In this document: positions 1 through 12,911 of the stretch, one piece after another
Layout of the letters: each line of letters begins with the position of its first letter
Numbering within the stretch: position 1 is the stretch's first letter
Assembly: GCA_032209605.1 (NCBI GenBank)
Contig: JASFXZ010000015.1
Span: forward strand, 682,001 to 746,000
Source: Mactromeris polynyma
Lineage: Eukaryota > Mollusca > Bivalvia > Venerida > Mactridae
Length of the DNA stretch: 64,000 bases
Reading direction: 5' to 3'
Program-made: the position numbers and the translations under genes
Notes under the pieces: model-generated
What the model was told of the DNA's origin: nothing
Database searches by the model: none
What the model saw: the letters and a program-made list of their open reading frames with translations, nothing else

Positions 1-304
1 TCCCAGACAGCTTTTTATTTGCATTTATTTATCGTCGCCACCGGTTTCCCACATGGGCGACGCCTCCGGAAGAATGTTAGACATATTAGATTATTGGAGA
101 ATAGTGCATGATACAGGAGATGCCCCAGTTTCAGAAGCACCCCTGGTTCTTTCACGTGCTCGATGTAAAGCATCATACACGGGACCTAGGTTTTTAAAGT
201 CTCGTCCGAAAGACTTTTAGTACGGTCAGTGATGGAGCGGGGAATCGAACCTGCGATCCCATGATTACAAGTCCAAGCGCGTTACCACTGGACTACGGAT
301 CCGC
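1..304 (-). mobile_element. tRNA-derived SINE, minus strand
   Basis: The head is tRNA-like on the minus strand: an A box TAGTCCAGTGG (complement of 286-296) and a B box GGTTCGATTCC (complement of 241-251), 34 bp apart, as in a tRNA. The body runs leftwards to an A-rich AATAAA-type tail near positions 1-40. The acceptor stem no longer pairs, so this is a retroposon head and not a working tRNA gene. The element may continue past the left edge. Confidence 0.75.
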
Positions 305-376
305 TTCTAAGGCGTCAATAATGTGCATTCTTTATCTATCCGCCTCTTTCGCATATTTTTAAAGGGATTTCAAATA

Positions 377-674
377 CAGTCGGACCTCGTTTATTCGACA
401 ACTTTCTATCCGAATACTTGGTATCATCCGAATATTTGGTATCATCCGAATATTTGGTATCATCCGAATACTTGGTATCATCCGAATACTTGGTATCATC
501 CAAATAATTGGTATCATCCGAATACTTGGTATCATCCGAATACTTGGTATCATCCGAATACTTGGTATCATCCGAATACTTGGTATCATCCGAAATAATA
601 GTATCAGGTCCATGGGTTATTGGAAACCATGAAATTTCGAACCCGATTAATTCGAATGAACGAGGTCCGAATGT
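377..674 (+). mobile_element. Pogo/Tigger-like MITE (family A), expanded by an internal minisatellite
   Basis: It starts CAGTCGGACCTCGTTTAT and ends with the inverted complement (ATTCGAATGAACGAGGTCC). It is flanked by TA on the left and has no coding capacity. CAGT-type ends with TA duplication are typical of the pogo/Tigger branch of Tc1/mariner. Six other copies or fragments lie in the window; intact ones are about 165-180 bp, and this one is longer because of the array inside it. Confidence 0.8.
405..596 (+). repeat. 18-bp minisatellite inside the family A MITE, about 10 units
   Basis: The unit is TATCATCCGAATACTTGG with C/T variation. The same 18 bp occurs once in ordinary copies of the element (for example near 49021-49041), so the array grew in place from the transposon's own sequence. 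Confidence 0.9.
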
Positions 675-675
675 T

Positions 676-3600
676 ATTATAAAACATGGCGGGATAAGTT
701 CTCTATTGGCTGCATGATTGTTCAAGTGATAGAATTATAATAAGAGAGAGAGAGAATAAATTGCTACAGAGAACGCCAGACCTTATCCAACAATCCGTCT
801 TCTTACATAATACCCGATAAATTTAATCGATAATGGAAGCAATCGATCGCTACTGTTCCGTATCTTTCGGCAATTTCCGAAGATCACCGAAGATCACCGA
901 CGCAAATCGTAAGTCATTAATGAGGGTCATAAAACCCCAGAGTCATAAACACCGGATTAGCAATAGTATTAGGCCTACCGTGTTTTAAGTTACAGTGGTT
1001 TTTAACGGGATATTTATACATAAGAAAACAGAAGTGTATTTTTATGTTTTATAATTGTCGTTATTTTTATACATTTCAACAGAGACTATACATACCTATC
1101 TTATATCTCAGATTTCAAACATAATATGTCTCTATTATTTAATATATAGCAAATTAGTTCTCTCGACAACTTGTCTAGAAAACTGGATTAAACTACCTAG
1201 TCTGGATACAAACATTGGTACGTGGTACAGCAACGTGTGCATGTACGGGGTGATGTTTTTCGGCAGGTACCCTTCGCGTTTTTTTGACACAATATAAGAT
1301 TTACATTTCTGCAAATTTTCAATTATTAAAAAGTCAAATGTTGCGTGTCCGTAACGAGTTTCAACAATGTTTGTACCCATACCAATATTTCTACATTTAA
1401 TGTACAAATAGCAATTGCACAGAATTAATTTTTTTTTAATAATTAATCTGAGGGCTTTTTTAATATTGATTTTTAAACGAATTTTAAAATCCTTCGGCCA
1501 TTTACATAGATATTAAAATGATAATAATGATGTTGCTTATAATTGATAACCTCCAGTTTTTCACTTTAAAAAAAATGATTCTTAATTTTGTTTAAAATAG
1601 TGTTAAAAATGGTAATACATTTTATTATTTTAACATTTCCATTTATCATTTTGCTTGGGGGTAAATATCTTACTGCAGTACTATGCGCTAATTATCCTTG
1701 TTTAATGACCCTTGAAACTTTGACCATCGTTCATATAAGCCCGAGGCATTGATAATTACGGATTAACTTTAATACCTTTAATTATTGTCGTCTATGAAAT
1801 TAATAACTGAACAAGTATATGTTCTTAAATTTTCTCTATAAGTTCTCATGTAACTCGAATTGAAAGATCGCCAAATTTTAAATCGACATCTTAACATGTG
1901 TTTATCTATGCATTTTAGTTTGTTATAACATATCAAACTCATTTTAAATTGATCCATAATTGATTATTTGTTTTAATAATTAGTATTTTTTTTTACAAAT
2001 ATTGAGAGTGTCAATTACCATAGCTGTTTATGTTAGATCTTTAATTATACATTTATGGGTTTCTACTGATTTTTGGTAAGGATCGTGGACTGTCATAAAT
2101 CATTGTTTATAACCTTTGAACATTTAGAACAATTACAGTCTGGGGTATATTTAACTACGGATAATCAAGTTGATAAGAAAATCGTCAAATATTGTCTTTG
2201 GTCATTAAATATTTAACCCTAACAAAGGATTTAAACGGATTTTTAACAAATTGCGTTGGCCTTGTATCTAATAAATTTAGCGGATAATTTAATTACGAGC
2301 AAATTAAGCAAATAAATTAAATTAATTCTTCTTGTTTGATACCTAGGAATATTATTCCTAGTATAATGTACATTGAATATAAAAATTATAACATCTCATT
2401 ATTAATTTAACGTTTGAATATAAAGAAGTGTGTTTGGTATAGAATGACATTTAATACAATTAACTGATTTATTAATTAATTTAATTAATAATAAATCGAT
2501 AATTGATTATTTAAGTACAAGGAATGGGTCACTTATTTGAAAATAAAAATCTTAAACTACACATCAATTTATGCATATGATTAAAGTAAATAATTCAATT
2601 ACAAAAAATGTATACTTTTTTAACTATATACGCAATACTGATTATATAAACCTTAGTAATTACATGTACCTTCTTTTATTAAGCTAAAGGTGTGACAATA
2701 ATTATTTTGGTGTGAAATTTGACAAAGTGAGAAGAAACCCCTTTTTGCAATAAAATATATTTCATACATTCTTTAGCTGATACAAATGACTAATACACAA
2801 ATTAGTAATTATTACCAATTTTTTTTTCAATTTCAAGACCTTTTTAGATAACATGTAATTCAGGATATTAAGAATTTATAATATAATTCAACATTACCCT
2901 GAACCTGTTCGAAAGGCTTTATACTTTTAATCATTCAGTCTTATTTCCACTAAGTGTTGATTCATACCTTAATAACAAACAACAAATAGTTATGATTGGC
3001 CTTTAGCGTGCACACATGCTGTAGCCGTTTATTGTGACATGATGGTGAACCTATTTGGTTCGAAACAGTATATTGCAATTGTACATATGCTTATTTATAT
3101 CAGTATACAATATATATAAATTGATCCGTACATACAAATTCCCATCAAGTATTATCAGGCCAGAGTAAAACCCAGAGATAAACTTCATTCTTTAACATGT
3201 AAAATGCTCTGGGAAACTGTACCTGCCTAAGATTAACATCTTATAAAACTATGTAGCTCAATTACATTTTCGGTTGATATATTATCAACCTACAAATCAA
3301 CTGCATAATATGTGTTCATTTGCAAGAATTGCGCTTAGTTAACGATCAATCTAACTAAACATTTATCAATAATACGACCTGAAATTTAGCCAACTAAATT
3401 TTCAAAAGAAACTTGTGTATAATCAAACGGCGTGCTCGCTAGAACTGATTTCAGAACCGTTTCATACCCCTCAACATATCTACATTATATTTCTATTGGC
3501 TCTTGTTTCAACAAAACAACGTTCGATTGGCTAAATAGAACATAAAATCTTTCAATTGCATACTGTCATCACATGACTACCGCCTGACCACTGGTCAAAC

Positions 3601-4227
3601 GTACCGTGACTAGAAGACAATACTTTCCCGCTATACTACGAACCGCGGGAAAGTATATTTGTCAAGATTTCTATAATCCGCACTGAAGGGAGTTTTATTG
3701 CCGTGCTATAAAAACATAAACGGTCCGCAAACCCGATTAACTTCGTTAGTTTCCGCTACTGTTTAACGGACTAAACCGAACATATAAAATAATTACAGGT
3801 GGTTTGACAAAAGTATTAATACCCCCGCCTATTTTTTTTTCAATTTCGCATTTAAAAACATCATTGTTTCAAAAAATGTATATTTTATATGAAAGTGAAT
3901 GCGAACCTCAAAAAAGTTTTAAAGGGAAAAAGTTATAGCTAATTAAACAACAAAATTTGATGGATTTTTCAGTGAAATTACCGACTTTGTATATAATTCA
4001 ATAGGAATATAGGGTCACTCTATGTTTGTATGAATTCCCCCACCTAAATTTTGTTATTTATTTTTATATATTTGAAATCCTAAGATTTTGTATTTTCCAA
4101 ATCTGAATGCGAACTTGAAATATGTTAATAAATAAGAAAGTTATTCCCTAATTTGTTAAACGTCCCTTCTTATTTCTATATAGCGGATTATCGATTTTTT
4201 AGTTATCGTCAGAAGACGAATTGTTGC
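676..4227. other. AT-rich DNA without recognised genes
   Basis: I see no conserved coding segment, tRNA or long tandem array here. A fragment of repeat family G (GAGAGAATAAATTGCTACAGAGAACGCC, minus orientation) lies at about 745-782. The open frames present are short and have no recognisable protein pattern. Confidence 0.6.
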
Positions 4228-4396
4228 ATGTGAGTGCGTCCCGACACAGACCTCCGGGAAACAACAATCCATAAAAAATCAGGCATAAACGTGGAACAAG
4301 GGTACCTACGTTAGAGAACAGCGGCGCCAGGAATGGTAGACTATACGGAATAACAAGGTGAATAAAAGAGGACACAAGTTAAGGGGGGATTAATAT
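4228..4396 (-). mobile_element. Dispersed repeat family G, partial copy
   Basis: It shares CAGACCTCCGGGAAA, CAACAATCCATAAA and GAGGACA blocks in the same order as the other family G copies (7150, 31525, 32470, 43570, 52170). No coding capacity is visible. Confidence 0.7.
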
Positions 4397-4974
4397 TTCA
4401 GTCACATCAACAATTTCACAAATAAAACAACGTCATATAAAACAAATACAATATGTCATACTTTAAAGAATTATGAGAGACTGTAACCACATGATACTAT
4501 TCAGTGATGTAGTATCTTTATGTAAAGCGTAAAGCAAGGTATATCAATTTCACCAGAGTAAAACGACATACGGAAGGAAGGGAAATAACCACTGATATAA
4601 TACCGAGAAATTCACCGCAATTATCTCCCTTTCTTAAAACTAATAACCGCTTGAATGTGTTCAATGCTCAAGATAGACTGCTAATCAGCTCAAGAACTCC
4701 ATATATAAAAAAATAAAAACTAATCTGAGCCATTATACAACGTCAAACGATGTTGAACAATCATGCACAAACTTTAAAAAAATATAATTCATTACATAAA
4801 ACAGTATACAATTCGTATAGACAAAATACAAATGCAATGTAAAAAGCGTAAACATGTTTTAATTTTATGAATTTATTTCATTGGTTTTGAAACAAGTTAT
4901 TACACCATATGTAAATGAGTGCTTCCTTGGATACCATTCAGTTCTAGCGTATAATTCAGGGACTGTGGAGTTTG

Positions 4975-5317
4975 CGGCTCAACCTTGACTAAGGCGTGAC
5001 TCGAACCAATGACCTTCGGATCTGGGACCTTATTCACAAACAGTTTAAGACTGAAACTCAGACTTGGACTTTAAATGTTAAATGTTCTACTAATTCCTAC
5101 GTTGTTATTACAGTATAGATTTTAATAAGCATTGGCAAAAATGTACAGTGGGTATCAACAACTGCTCAGACAAAATTTATTTCGTTTAGATTTAATGCAA
5201 ATAAAATGCTGGTAAATTTAACGTTTGCAAATTTAAAGTCTAAGTCTTAGTTTCAGTCTTAAAATGTTTGTGAATATGACCACAGGAGTCCAACCTCTCA
5301 GCCACTGTGCATGCCTA
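4975..5317 (-). mobile_element. tRNA-like (Ser/Leu-type) sequence split by a MITE
   Basis: On the minus strand the A box TGGCTGAGAGG (complement of 5294-5304) and the B box GGTTCGAGTC (complement of 4998-5007) are about 290 bp apart. Removing the inverted-repeat element at 5029-5277 brings them to a tRNA-like distance of roughly 45 bp. It is a SINE head or tRNA pseudogene, disrupted. Confidence 0.65.
5029..5277. mobile_element. MITE with long terminal inverted repeats, nested in a tRNA-like sequence
   Basis: The left end TATTCACAAACAGTTTAAGA and following bases to about 5074 are repeated in inverted form at 5232-5277 (ending TGTTTGTGAATA), giving arms of about 45 bp with a few mismatches. 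The 160-bp interior has no coding potential. Confidence 0.8.
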
Positions 5318-5367
5318 CAAATATAATACATATTAAATCATATTTTGGAGAACACGAACAATCGGTC

Positions 5368-5402
5368 AATGGCGCTACCGGGATTCGAACCCGGGGCTTC
5401 GC
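5368..5402 (-). mobile_element. tRNA-like 3' fragment (T-arm and B box)
   Basis: The minus strand reads CCCGGGTTCGAATCCCGGTA, a perfect T-arm with the B box GGTTCGAATCC (complement of 5381-5391). No A box follows; the sequence runs straight into the tetranucleotide array, so only the 3' part remains. Confidence 0.55.
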
Positions 5403-5631
5403 ATTCGTTTGTGCGTTCTTTCGTTCGTGTGTGAGTTCGTTCGTTCGTGTTTGCGTTCGTTCGTTCGTTCGTTCGTATGTGCGTGCGTTCGTTCGTTCGT
5501 GTGTGCGTTCGTTCGCGTGTGTGTGTGTGTGCGTGCGTGCGTGCGTTCGTTCGTTCGTGTTTGCGTTCGTTCGTTCCTTCGTGTGTGCGTGCGTTCGTTC
5601 CTTCGTGTGTGCGTTCGTTCGTGTGTGTGTG

Positions 5632-5691
<60 letters not shown>

Positions 5692-5703
5692 TTCGTGCGT
5701 TCG

Positions 5704-5787
<84 letters not shown>

Positions 5788-5993
5788 TTCGTTCGTTCGT
5801 TCGTTCGTTCGTTCGTTCGTTCGTTCGTTCGTTCGTTCGTTCGTTCGTTCGTTCGTTCGTTCGTTCGTGTGTGTGTTCGTTCTTTCGTGTATGTGTGTTC
5901 GTTTGTTCGTGTGTGCGTTCGTTTTTCGTGTGTGCGTTCGTTTGTTCGTGTGTGCGTTCGTTTTTCGTGTGTGCGTTCGTTCGTTCGTTCTTT
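5403..5993 (+). repeat. Tetranucleotide array (GTTC/GTGC)n
   Basis: About 590 bp of GTTC and GTGC units with short GT runs. The central 5642-5790 stretch is almost pure GTGC, an alternating purine-pyrimidine tract. All six frames stay open through much of it, which explains the long Arg/Val/Cys or Thr/His/Arg ORFs; they are not genes. Confidence 0.97.
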
Positions 5994-6692
5994 CTAAAAT
6001 TTACTATAATTTTAAATACATCATGACATAATTCAACAAGCGTAATAATAAATATTATGATAAGTATGATCAAGCAATAGTGAAAACCGATATTTATTTA
6101 TTGTTTCCATATTTATTCGAAACAAAATGAAATACTCATTAAACAGCCTAATTAATTTCAGCACCGACGTTTATGATCGTCCATACGGTGCTAAATTAGA
6201 ATGCTGAAATTACTCCGCCCAAAGTTAACTGCACTATTTTTTGCCGTAATTAATTAAATTAGATTCACGTAATGTCTGTTATCATTGAATATGCGACATT
6301 CCCAACCCTCAAAAATCTAAGACCGTGATCAGCACAATTTATGTATGATACATCGTATGAGAATGATAGTGTATGTTTGCATGCACAATTTGACAGGGTT
6401 AGTAGAAAGAACATTCACAATTTGCATAAGGAAATTTATTATCATTGATTTCACTTGAAGCTTGATGATACATTAATTTTCTTATACTCTAGTGCGTCTA
6501 AAAATAAACTTGTTTAATATTATGCTATTGGTGTAACGTTATTCAAATTAATTGATACGGTAAATTCGCTCGACGGTCATATAAATGTTCGAAAAAAATA
6601 TTCGCATCCTCTCTTCCAACATTTGCATACGTTTTTAACGAAGAGATGTAGAATATAATGTAAGGTAACACTCTTCTCCCAATTGTATATGA

Positions 6693-6870
6693 ATTCGGAT
6701 CTCGTTTATTCGACAAACCTGCTATCCGAATACTTGGCATCATCCGAAATACATATCCAGTCTTGATGTATCTTCGGAGGTACGTCGAATTGAAATTGAC
6801 TATTCGAAACCATGTATTATTTAAAGAAATAGGACCCGAGGAATTCGAATGAACTTGGTACGACAGTATG
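6693..6870 (+). mobile_element. Family A MITE, degraded copy
   Basis: TTCGGATCTCGTTTATTCGA at the left and ATTCGAATGAACTTGGTACG at the right match the family ends with substitutions. The internal order (CTATCCGAATACTTGG, CATCCGAAAT, ACGTCGAATTGAAA) is the same as in the other copies. Confidence 0.8.
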
Positions 6871-7149
6871 TAGTTTCGATTTTAAAATTATATCCCTGTA
6901 TTATAACATCACATTTGTATCGATTATGTTGTTGTTGTTCTTGTTCGTTATTGCTATTTATAGTAGCTATGGTCTCGGTTGTGACGACTACGAAAATAAT
7001 CGTTGTGCTTTAATACTTGCTACTAGTTGAAACGACGTTTTTCAACTATGTATACGATAATAAATGTTATTACTCAGTAGATATATTACCCGCTTAATCA
7101 GATTCATCCGTCGTATATGACTTATGGCTCGCCCTAGATCTTGTCCATC

Positions 7150-7365
7150 CATTAATTCCCCCCACTGTTTGTCCTCGTTGTTTCGCCTAGTTATTCCTTA
7201 TGGTCGGTCAGGCTATATCTTGCGCCTCTATTCCCTTAGGGTGTACCCTTTAACCTCCTCAAGTGCCTTATGTTTAATGGATTGTTGTTTTCCATGAGGT
7301 TATGTTAGGGGAGGCACTGTCTTATGTATGTGTCGTTCCCTGTAGCAACTCATTCTCTCTATTTT
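7150..7365 (+). mobile_element. Dispersed repeat family G
   Basis: It carries the family landmarks in order: CCCCCCACTGTTTGTCCTC, CTAGTTATTCCTTATGGTCG, CCTCCTCAAGTGCCTTATG, GATTGTTGTTTTCC, GAGGCACTGTCTTATGTATG and a TTCTCTCT run at the end. Eight or more copies occur in the window in both orientations. No ORF or inverted ends are recognised, so its class is not decided. Confidence 0.8.
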
Positions 7366-7942
7366 ATATAATATGCATGTATCTACACTATCGGCATTGA
7401 CATTTTGTCGTATAGGTACGCAAGTACACATGTGAATATGTACGTGTTTTTAGTCACGTAGTCATTCCGTAACCTGGTACGAAATGATACGTGTTACGTT
7501 GACATAGTACCTAGCGAAAAGATGCCGAGTCATGTATAAATTGTACTTATTAGCTCTGTAGTCAGTTACGGCTAAACATTGCAATCGTTACGAAGCTGTT
7601 TAGTTTTGTATTAATGACCCACCGTATCACATTCACTGCAGACGGGGAACCAAAATGCAAACGTAACGAAATGTTAGCCGAAAACATCTTTACTGAACGC
7701 AGGACAGCTATCATCCCGTACCAGGGCACTAGATGACTATATAACGAATTTACCCCTTATGTAACCATGTTTGTTTATTTATAGTCGCAACGGAGACAAC
7801 TCAGAAACATGCTCAACATCCAGGTCATGTTTTATTTTCATAACAACATATTGTTTAAAACGCAACTTGGGTATCAACGTTCTCATTATGTGTGGAAAGA
7901 TATACAATTAACTCAGTATAAGTGTGTATAATAAATTAATAA

Positions 7943-8680
7943 TACACCATCTCATCTGAATGGGAGATCACCAAAACACCATCTCATCTGAATGGGAGAT
8001 CACCAAAACACCATCTCACCGGAATGGGGGATCAACAAAACACCATCTCATCTGAATGGGAGACCACCAAAACACCATCTCATCTGAATGGGAGATCACC
8101 AAAACACCATGTCACCGGAACGGGGATCACTAAAACACCATCTCATCTGAATGGGAGATCACCAAAACACCATCTCACCGGAACGGGGATCACTAAAACA
8201 CCATCTCATCTGAATGGGAGATCACCAAAACACCATCTCATCTGAATGGGAGATCACCAAAACACCATCTCATCTGAATGGGAGATCACCAAAACACCAT
8301 CTCACCGGAACGGGGATCACTAAAACACCATCTCATCTGAATGGGAGATCACCAAAGCACCATCTCACCGGAACGGGGATCACTAAAATACCATCTTACC
8401 GGAATGGGAGACCACCAAAACACCATCTCATCTGAATGGGGAGTACTAAAACACCATCTTACCGGAACGGGGATCACTAAAACACCATCTTACCGGAACG
8501 GGGATCACTAAAACACCATCTTACCGGAACGGGGATCACTAAAACACCATCTTACCGGAATGGGAGACCACCAAAACATAATCTCATCTGAATGGGGGAT
8601 CACCAAAACACCATCTTACCTGAATGTGAGATCACCAAAACACCATCTCACTTGAATGGGAGATCACCAAAACACCATCC
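7943..8680 (+). repeat. 31/32-bp minisatellite
   Basis: About 23 units, built from two main variants: one with CATCTCATCTGAATGGGAG and ATCACCAAAACAC, and one with CATCTCACCGGAACGGGGA and TCACTAAAACAC. The variants alternate in runs, which shows duplication of unit pairs. Confidence 0.95.
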
Positions 8681-11600
8681 CAGTACAGTGTATACCGGTA
8701 TACTTAGTACAGTGACCGGTATACCAGTATATTTGGTACAGTGACCGGAATACCGGTTTACATGGTACAGTGACCGGTATACTTAGTAAAGTGACCGTTA
8801 TACCGGTATATTTTGAACAGTGTCCGATAAACCGGTACACATGGTACAGTGAGCGGTATACTAAGTACAGTGACCGGTATACCGGTATATTTGCTACAGT
8901 GACCGGTATACATGGTACAGTGACCGGTATACGTACTATATTGACCGGTATACCGAGATACATGGTACAGTGACCGGTATACTTAGTACAGTAACCGGTA
9001 TACCGGTAAACATGGTACAGTGACTAGTATACTTAGTACAGTAACCGGTATACTGGTATACATGGTACAGTGACCGGTATACTTAGTACAGTAACCGGTA
9101 TACTGGTATACATGGTACAGTGACCGGTATACTATTATACATGGTACAGTGACCGGTATACTGATATACATGGTACAGTAACCGGTATACTGGTATACAT
9201 GGTACAGTAACCGGTATACTATTATACATGGTACAGTGACCGGTATACTTAGTACAGTAACCGGTATACTGATATACATGGTACAGTGACCGGTATACTA
9301 TTATACATGGTACAGTGACCGGTATACTATTATACATGGTACAGTGACCGGTATACTATTATACATGGTACAGTGACCGGTATACTGGTATACATGGTAC
9401 AGTGACCGGTATACTATTATACATGGTACAGTGACCGGTATACCGGTATACATGGTACAGTGACTAGTATACTTAGTACAGTAACCGGTATACTGGTATA
9501 CATGGTACAGTGACCGGTATACTTAGTACAGTAACCGGTATACTGGTATACATGGTACAGTGACCGGTATACTATTATACATGGTACAGTGACCGGTATA
9601 CTGATATACATGGTACAGTAACCGGTATACTGGTATACATGGTACAGTAACCGGTATACTATTATACATGGTACAGTGACCGGTATACTTAGTACAGTAA
9701 CCGGTATACTGATATACATGGTACAGTGACCGGTATACTATTATACATGGTACAGTGACCGGTATACTATTATACATGGTACAGTGACCGGTATACTATT
9801 ATACATGGTACAGTGACCGGTATACTGGTATACATGGTACAGTGACCGGTATACTATTATACATGGTACAGTGACCGGTATACTGGTATACATGGTACAG
9901 TGACCGGTATACTGGTATACATGGTACAGTGACCGGTATACTATTATACATGGTACAGTGACCGGTATACTATTATACATGGTACAGTGACCGGTATACT
10001 ATTATACATGGTACAGTGACCGGTATACTATTATACATGGTACAGTGACCGGTATACTATTATACATGGTACAGTAACCGGTATACTATTATACATGGTA
10101 CAGTAACCGGTATACTATTATACATGGTACAGTAACCGGTATACTATTATACATGGTACAGTGACCGGTATACTATTATACATGGCACAGTGACCGGTAT
10201 ACTATTATACATGGTACAGTAACCGGTATACTATTATACATGGTACAGTGACCGGTATACTATTATACATGGTACAGTAACCGGTATACTATTATACATG
10301 GTACAGTAACCGGTATACTATTATACATGGTACAGTGACCGGTATACTATTATACATGGTACAGTGACCGGTATACTATTATACATGGTACAGTAACCGG
10401 TATACTATTATACATGGTACAGTGACCGGTATACTATTATACATGGTACAGTGACCGGTATACTTAGTACAGTAACCGGTATACTGGTATACATGGTACA
10501 GTGACCGGTATACTATTATACATGGTACAGTGACCGGTATACTTAGTACAGTAACCGGTATACTGGTATACATGGTACAGTGACCGGTATACTATTATAC
10601 ATGGTACAGTGACCGGTATACTATTATACATGGTACAGTGACCGGTATACTGGTATACATGGTACAGTGACCGGTATACTATTATACATGGTACAGTGAC
10701 CGGTATACTTAGTACAGTAACCGGTATACTGGTATACATGGTACAGTGACCGGTATACTATTATACATGGTACAGTGACCGGTATACTTAGTACAGTAAC
10801 CGGTATACTGGTATACATGGTACAGTGATCGGTATACTATTATACATGGTACAGTGACCGGTATACTATTATACATGGTACAGTGACCGGTATACTGGTA
10901 TACATAGTACAGTAACCGGTATACTGGTATACATGGTACAGTGACCGGTATACTATTATACATGGTACAGTGACCGGTATACCGGTATACATGGTACAGT
11001 GACTGGTATACTTAGTACAGTAACCGGTATACTATTATACATGGTACAGTGACCGGTATACGTAGTACAGTAACCGGTATACTGATATACATGGTACAGT
11101 GACCGATATACCGGTATACATGGTACAGTGACCGATATACCGGTATACATGGTACAGTGACTGGTATACTGATATGCATGGTACAGTGACCGATATACCG
11201 GTATACATGGTACAGTGACCGGTATACCGGTATACATGGTACAGTGACCGATATACCGGTATACATGGTACAGTGACCGGTATACCGGTATACATGGTAC
11301 AGTGACCGATATACCGGTATACATGGTACAGTGACCGATATACCGGTATACATGGTACAGTGACTGGTATACGTAGTACAGTAACCGGTATACTGATATG
11401 CATGGTACAGTGACCGATATACCGGTATACATGGTACAGTGACCGGTATACCGGTATACATGGTACAGTGACCGATATACCGGTATACATGGTACAGTGA
11501 CCGGTATACCGGTATACATGGTACAGTGACCGATATACCGGTATACATGGTACAGTGACCGATATACCGGTATACATGGTACAGTGACTGGTATTCGTAG

Positions 11601-11890
11601 TACAGTAACCGGTATACTGATATACATGGTACAGTGACCGATATACCGGTATACATGGTACAGTGACCGATATACCGGTATACATGGTACAGTGACCGAT
11701 ATACCGGTATACATGGTACAGTGACCGGTATACCGGTATACATGGTACAGTGACTGGTATACCGGTATACATGGTACAGTGACCGATATACCGGTATACA
11801 TGGTACAGTGACCGATATACCGGTATACATGGTACAGTGACCGGTATACCGGTATACATGGTACAGTGACTGGTATACGTAGTAAAGTGA
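8681..11890 (+). repeat. 29-bp satellite (CCGGTATAC/GTACAGTG), 3.2 kb
   Basis: The dominant 29-bp unit contains CATGGTACAGTGACCGGTAT. A shorter 21-bp variant has TTAGTACAGTAACCGGTAT. The right third (11100-11870) is richer in GACCGATATACCGG units. A 440-bp block is duplicated (8983 on and 9423 on). The unit contains near-palindromes such as CCGGTATACCGG. The array abuts the previous one with no spacer and fades into degenerate units up to about 12020. Confidence 0.97.
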
Positions 11891-12210
11891 CCGGAATACT
11901 TTATGTAGTATCTATAGTACATGCCGAGTACAATGAACGCTGTACTGTATAAAGCGAACGATACACTAAGTGCAGACACTGGTTTTACTAAGTACATCGA
12001 ACAGTATATTGAGTACAAAGGCATGTTCTGTGATTTGTACTTGAAGCGTTACTGGGAATATCAATTAACTACATTTCAATTTAATTACTAGACGCAATAA
12101 ATGCTTTAAAATGCAGGTCACAGTGTACATCTGTACTATCAAGTTAACGAAACTCCTTAGTTAACTTCTATTAACCTTTATCACATAAAACGCTTTCATT
12201 GCCTCTGTTT

Positions 12211-12510
12211 TTTGGTGCAGCCGTACTAACATGGCTATGCTATGTGCATATCAGTGTTATGTAAACCAATCAAATCATTACGTTGACCACCAAGGCAATT
12301 TCTCTTCAACCGAACAAAGTTTGTAAACTTGACGCGGATTGGTTAACCTTTCGATACAGGGTACGTTACCTTACCGAAATCAACTGAATTTCGGTGAATT
12401 TACCTAAATCCATTTTGGATCTGGAGTGACCAGCAATCGTAACAGCTCGGTATGTTTTATGTTGCACAACAAACCTTAATTTTCAAATATTTTTTCAAGA
12501 TATTTCTTAT
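12211..12510 (+). mobile_element. Non-autonomous DNA element family D
   Basis: It starts GGTGCAGCCGTACTAACATG and ends in TTTTTTCAAGATATTTCTT. In better copies the ends form inverted repeats (AAGATGGT..CGGCGCA and TGCGCCGACCATCTT). The interior includes CCACCAAGGCAATTTCTCTT and TTTTGGATCTGGAGTGACC. Other copies are at 20541, 24497, 47334, 50586 and 55153. Confidence 0.75.
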
Positions 12511-12905
12511 TAGATATTGTCACTGGAGTCACTATAAGTATTGACTTGTTATCCGGTCCATATTAACATATTATTGTATTTTAAAATTACGCAAGTTGTG
12601 TCTTTGAAAAATATATAAATATCAAATCCCGCAGAAGGTGAAAGCATATAATGTTAACCCGAGAAAGTAAATGTCAACTGATGGTTAACGTTATATGCTA
12701 ACACCCTCCAGGGGATCTAATACTTATTTTATTATACCGAACAAATCTTTTGATATTAAAATATAAAACAATAAAATCTATGTGAAACAGAAACAAACAA
12801 TTTTTGTTTGTATTTGTATCTATTTTAATAAGCGCCTATCGACTCGGACTACGGGAATTTCGAGCTTTCTAGCGAGAGGTAAAATTAATTATATCACCCG
12901 TTAAA
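12511..12905. other. Intergenic DNA, nothing recognised
   Basis: This is AT-rich sequence between a family D element and a 21-bp minisatellite. The only notable structure is a loose inverted pair, AAAGCATATAATGTTAACC and GGTTAACGTTATATGC, at 12641-12699. Confidence 0.5.
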
Positions 12906-12911
12906 AACGTA

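Noticed and set aside
231..304. Functional tRNA gene (also 13885, 25832, 44303, 46867, 57495)
   Set aside because: Pol III boxes are present but they head SINE bodies or have broken acceptor stems.
5311..6073. ORFs of 190-230 codons on both strands (Arg/Val/Cys/Ser or Thr/His/Arg repeats)
   Set aside because: They are translations of the tetranucleotide array in several frames and both strands, with no unique sequence.
8664..12024. Minus-strand ORFs up to 329 codons over the 29-bp satellite
   Set aside because: Three overlapping frames are open at once because the unit lacks stops on that strand; repeated Tyr/Val/Pro peptides have no start context or domain.
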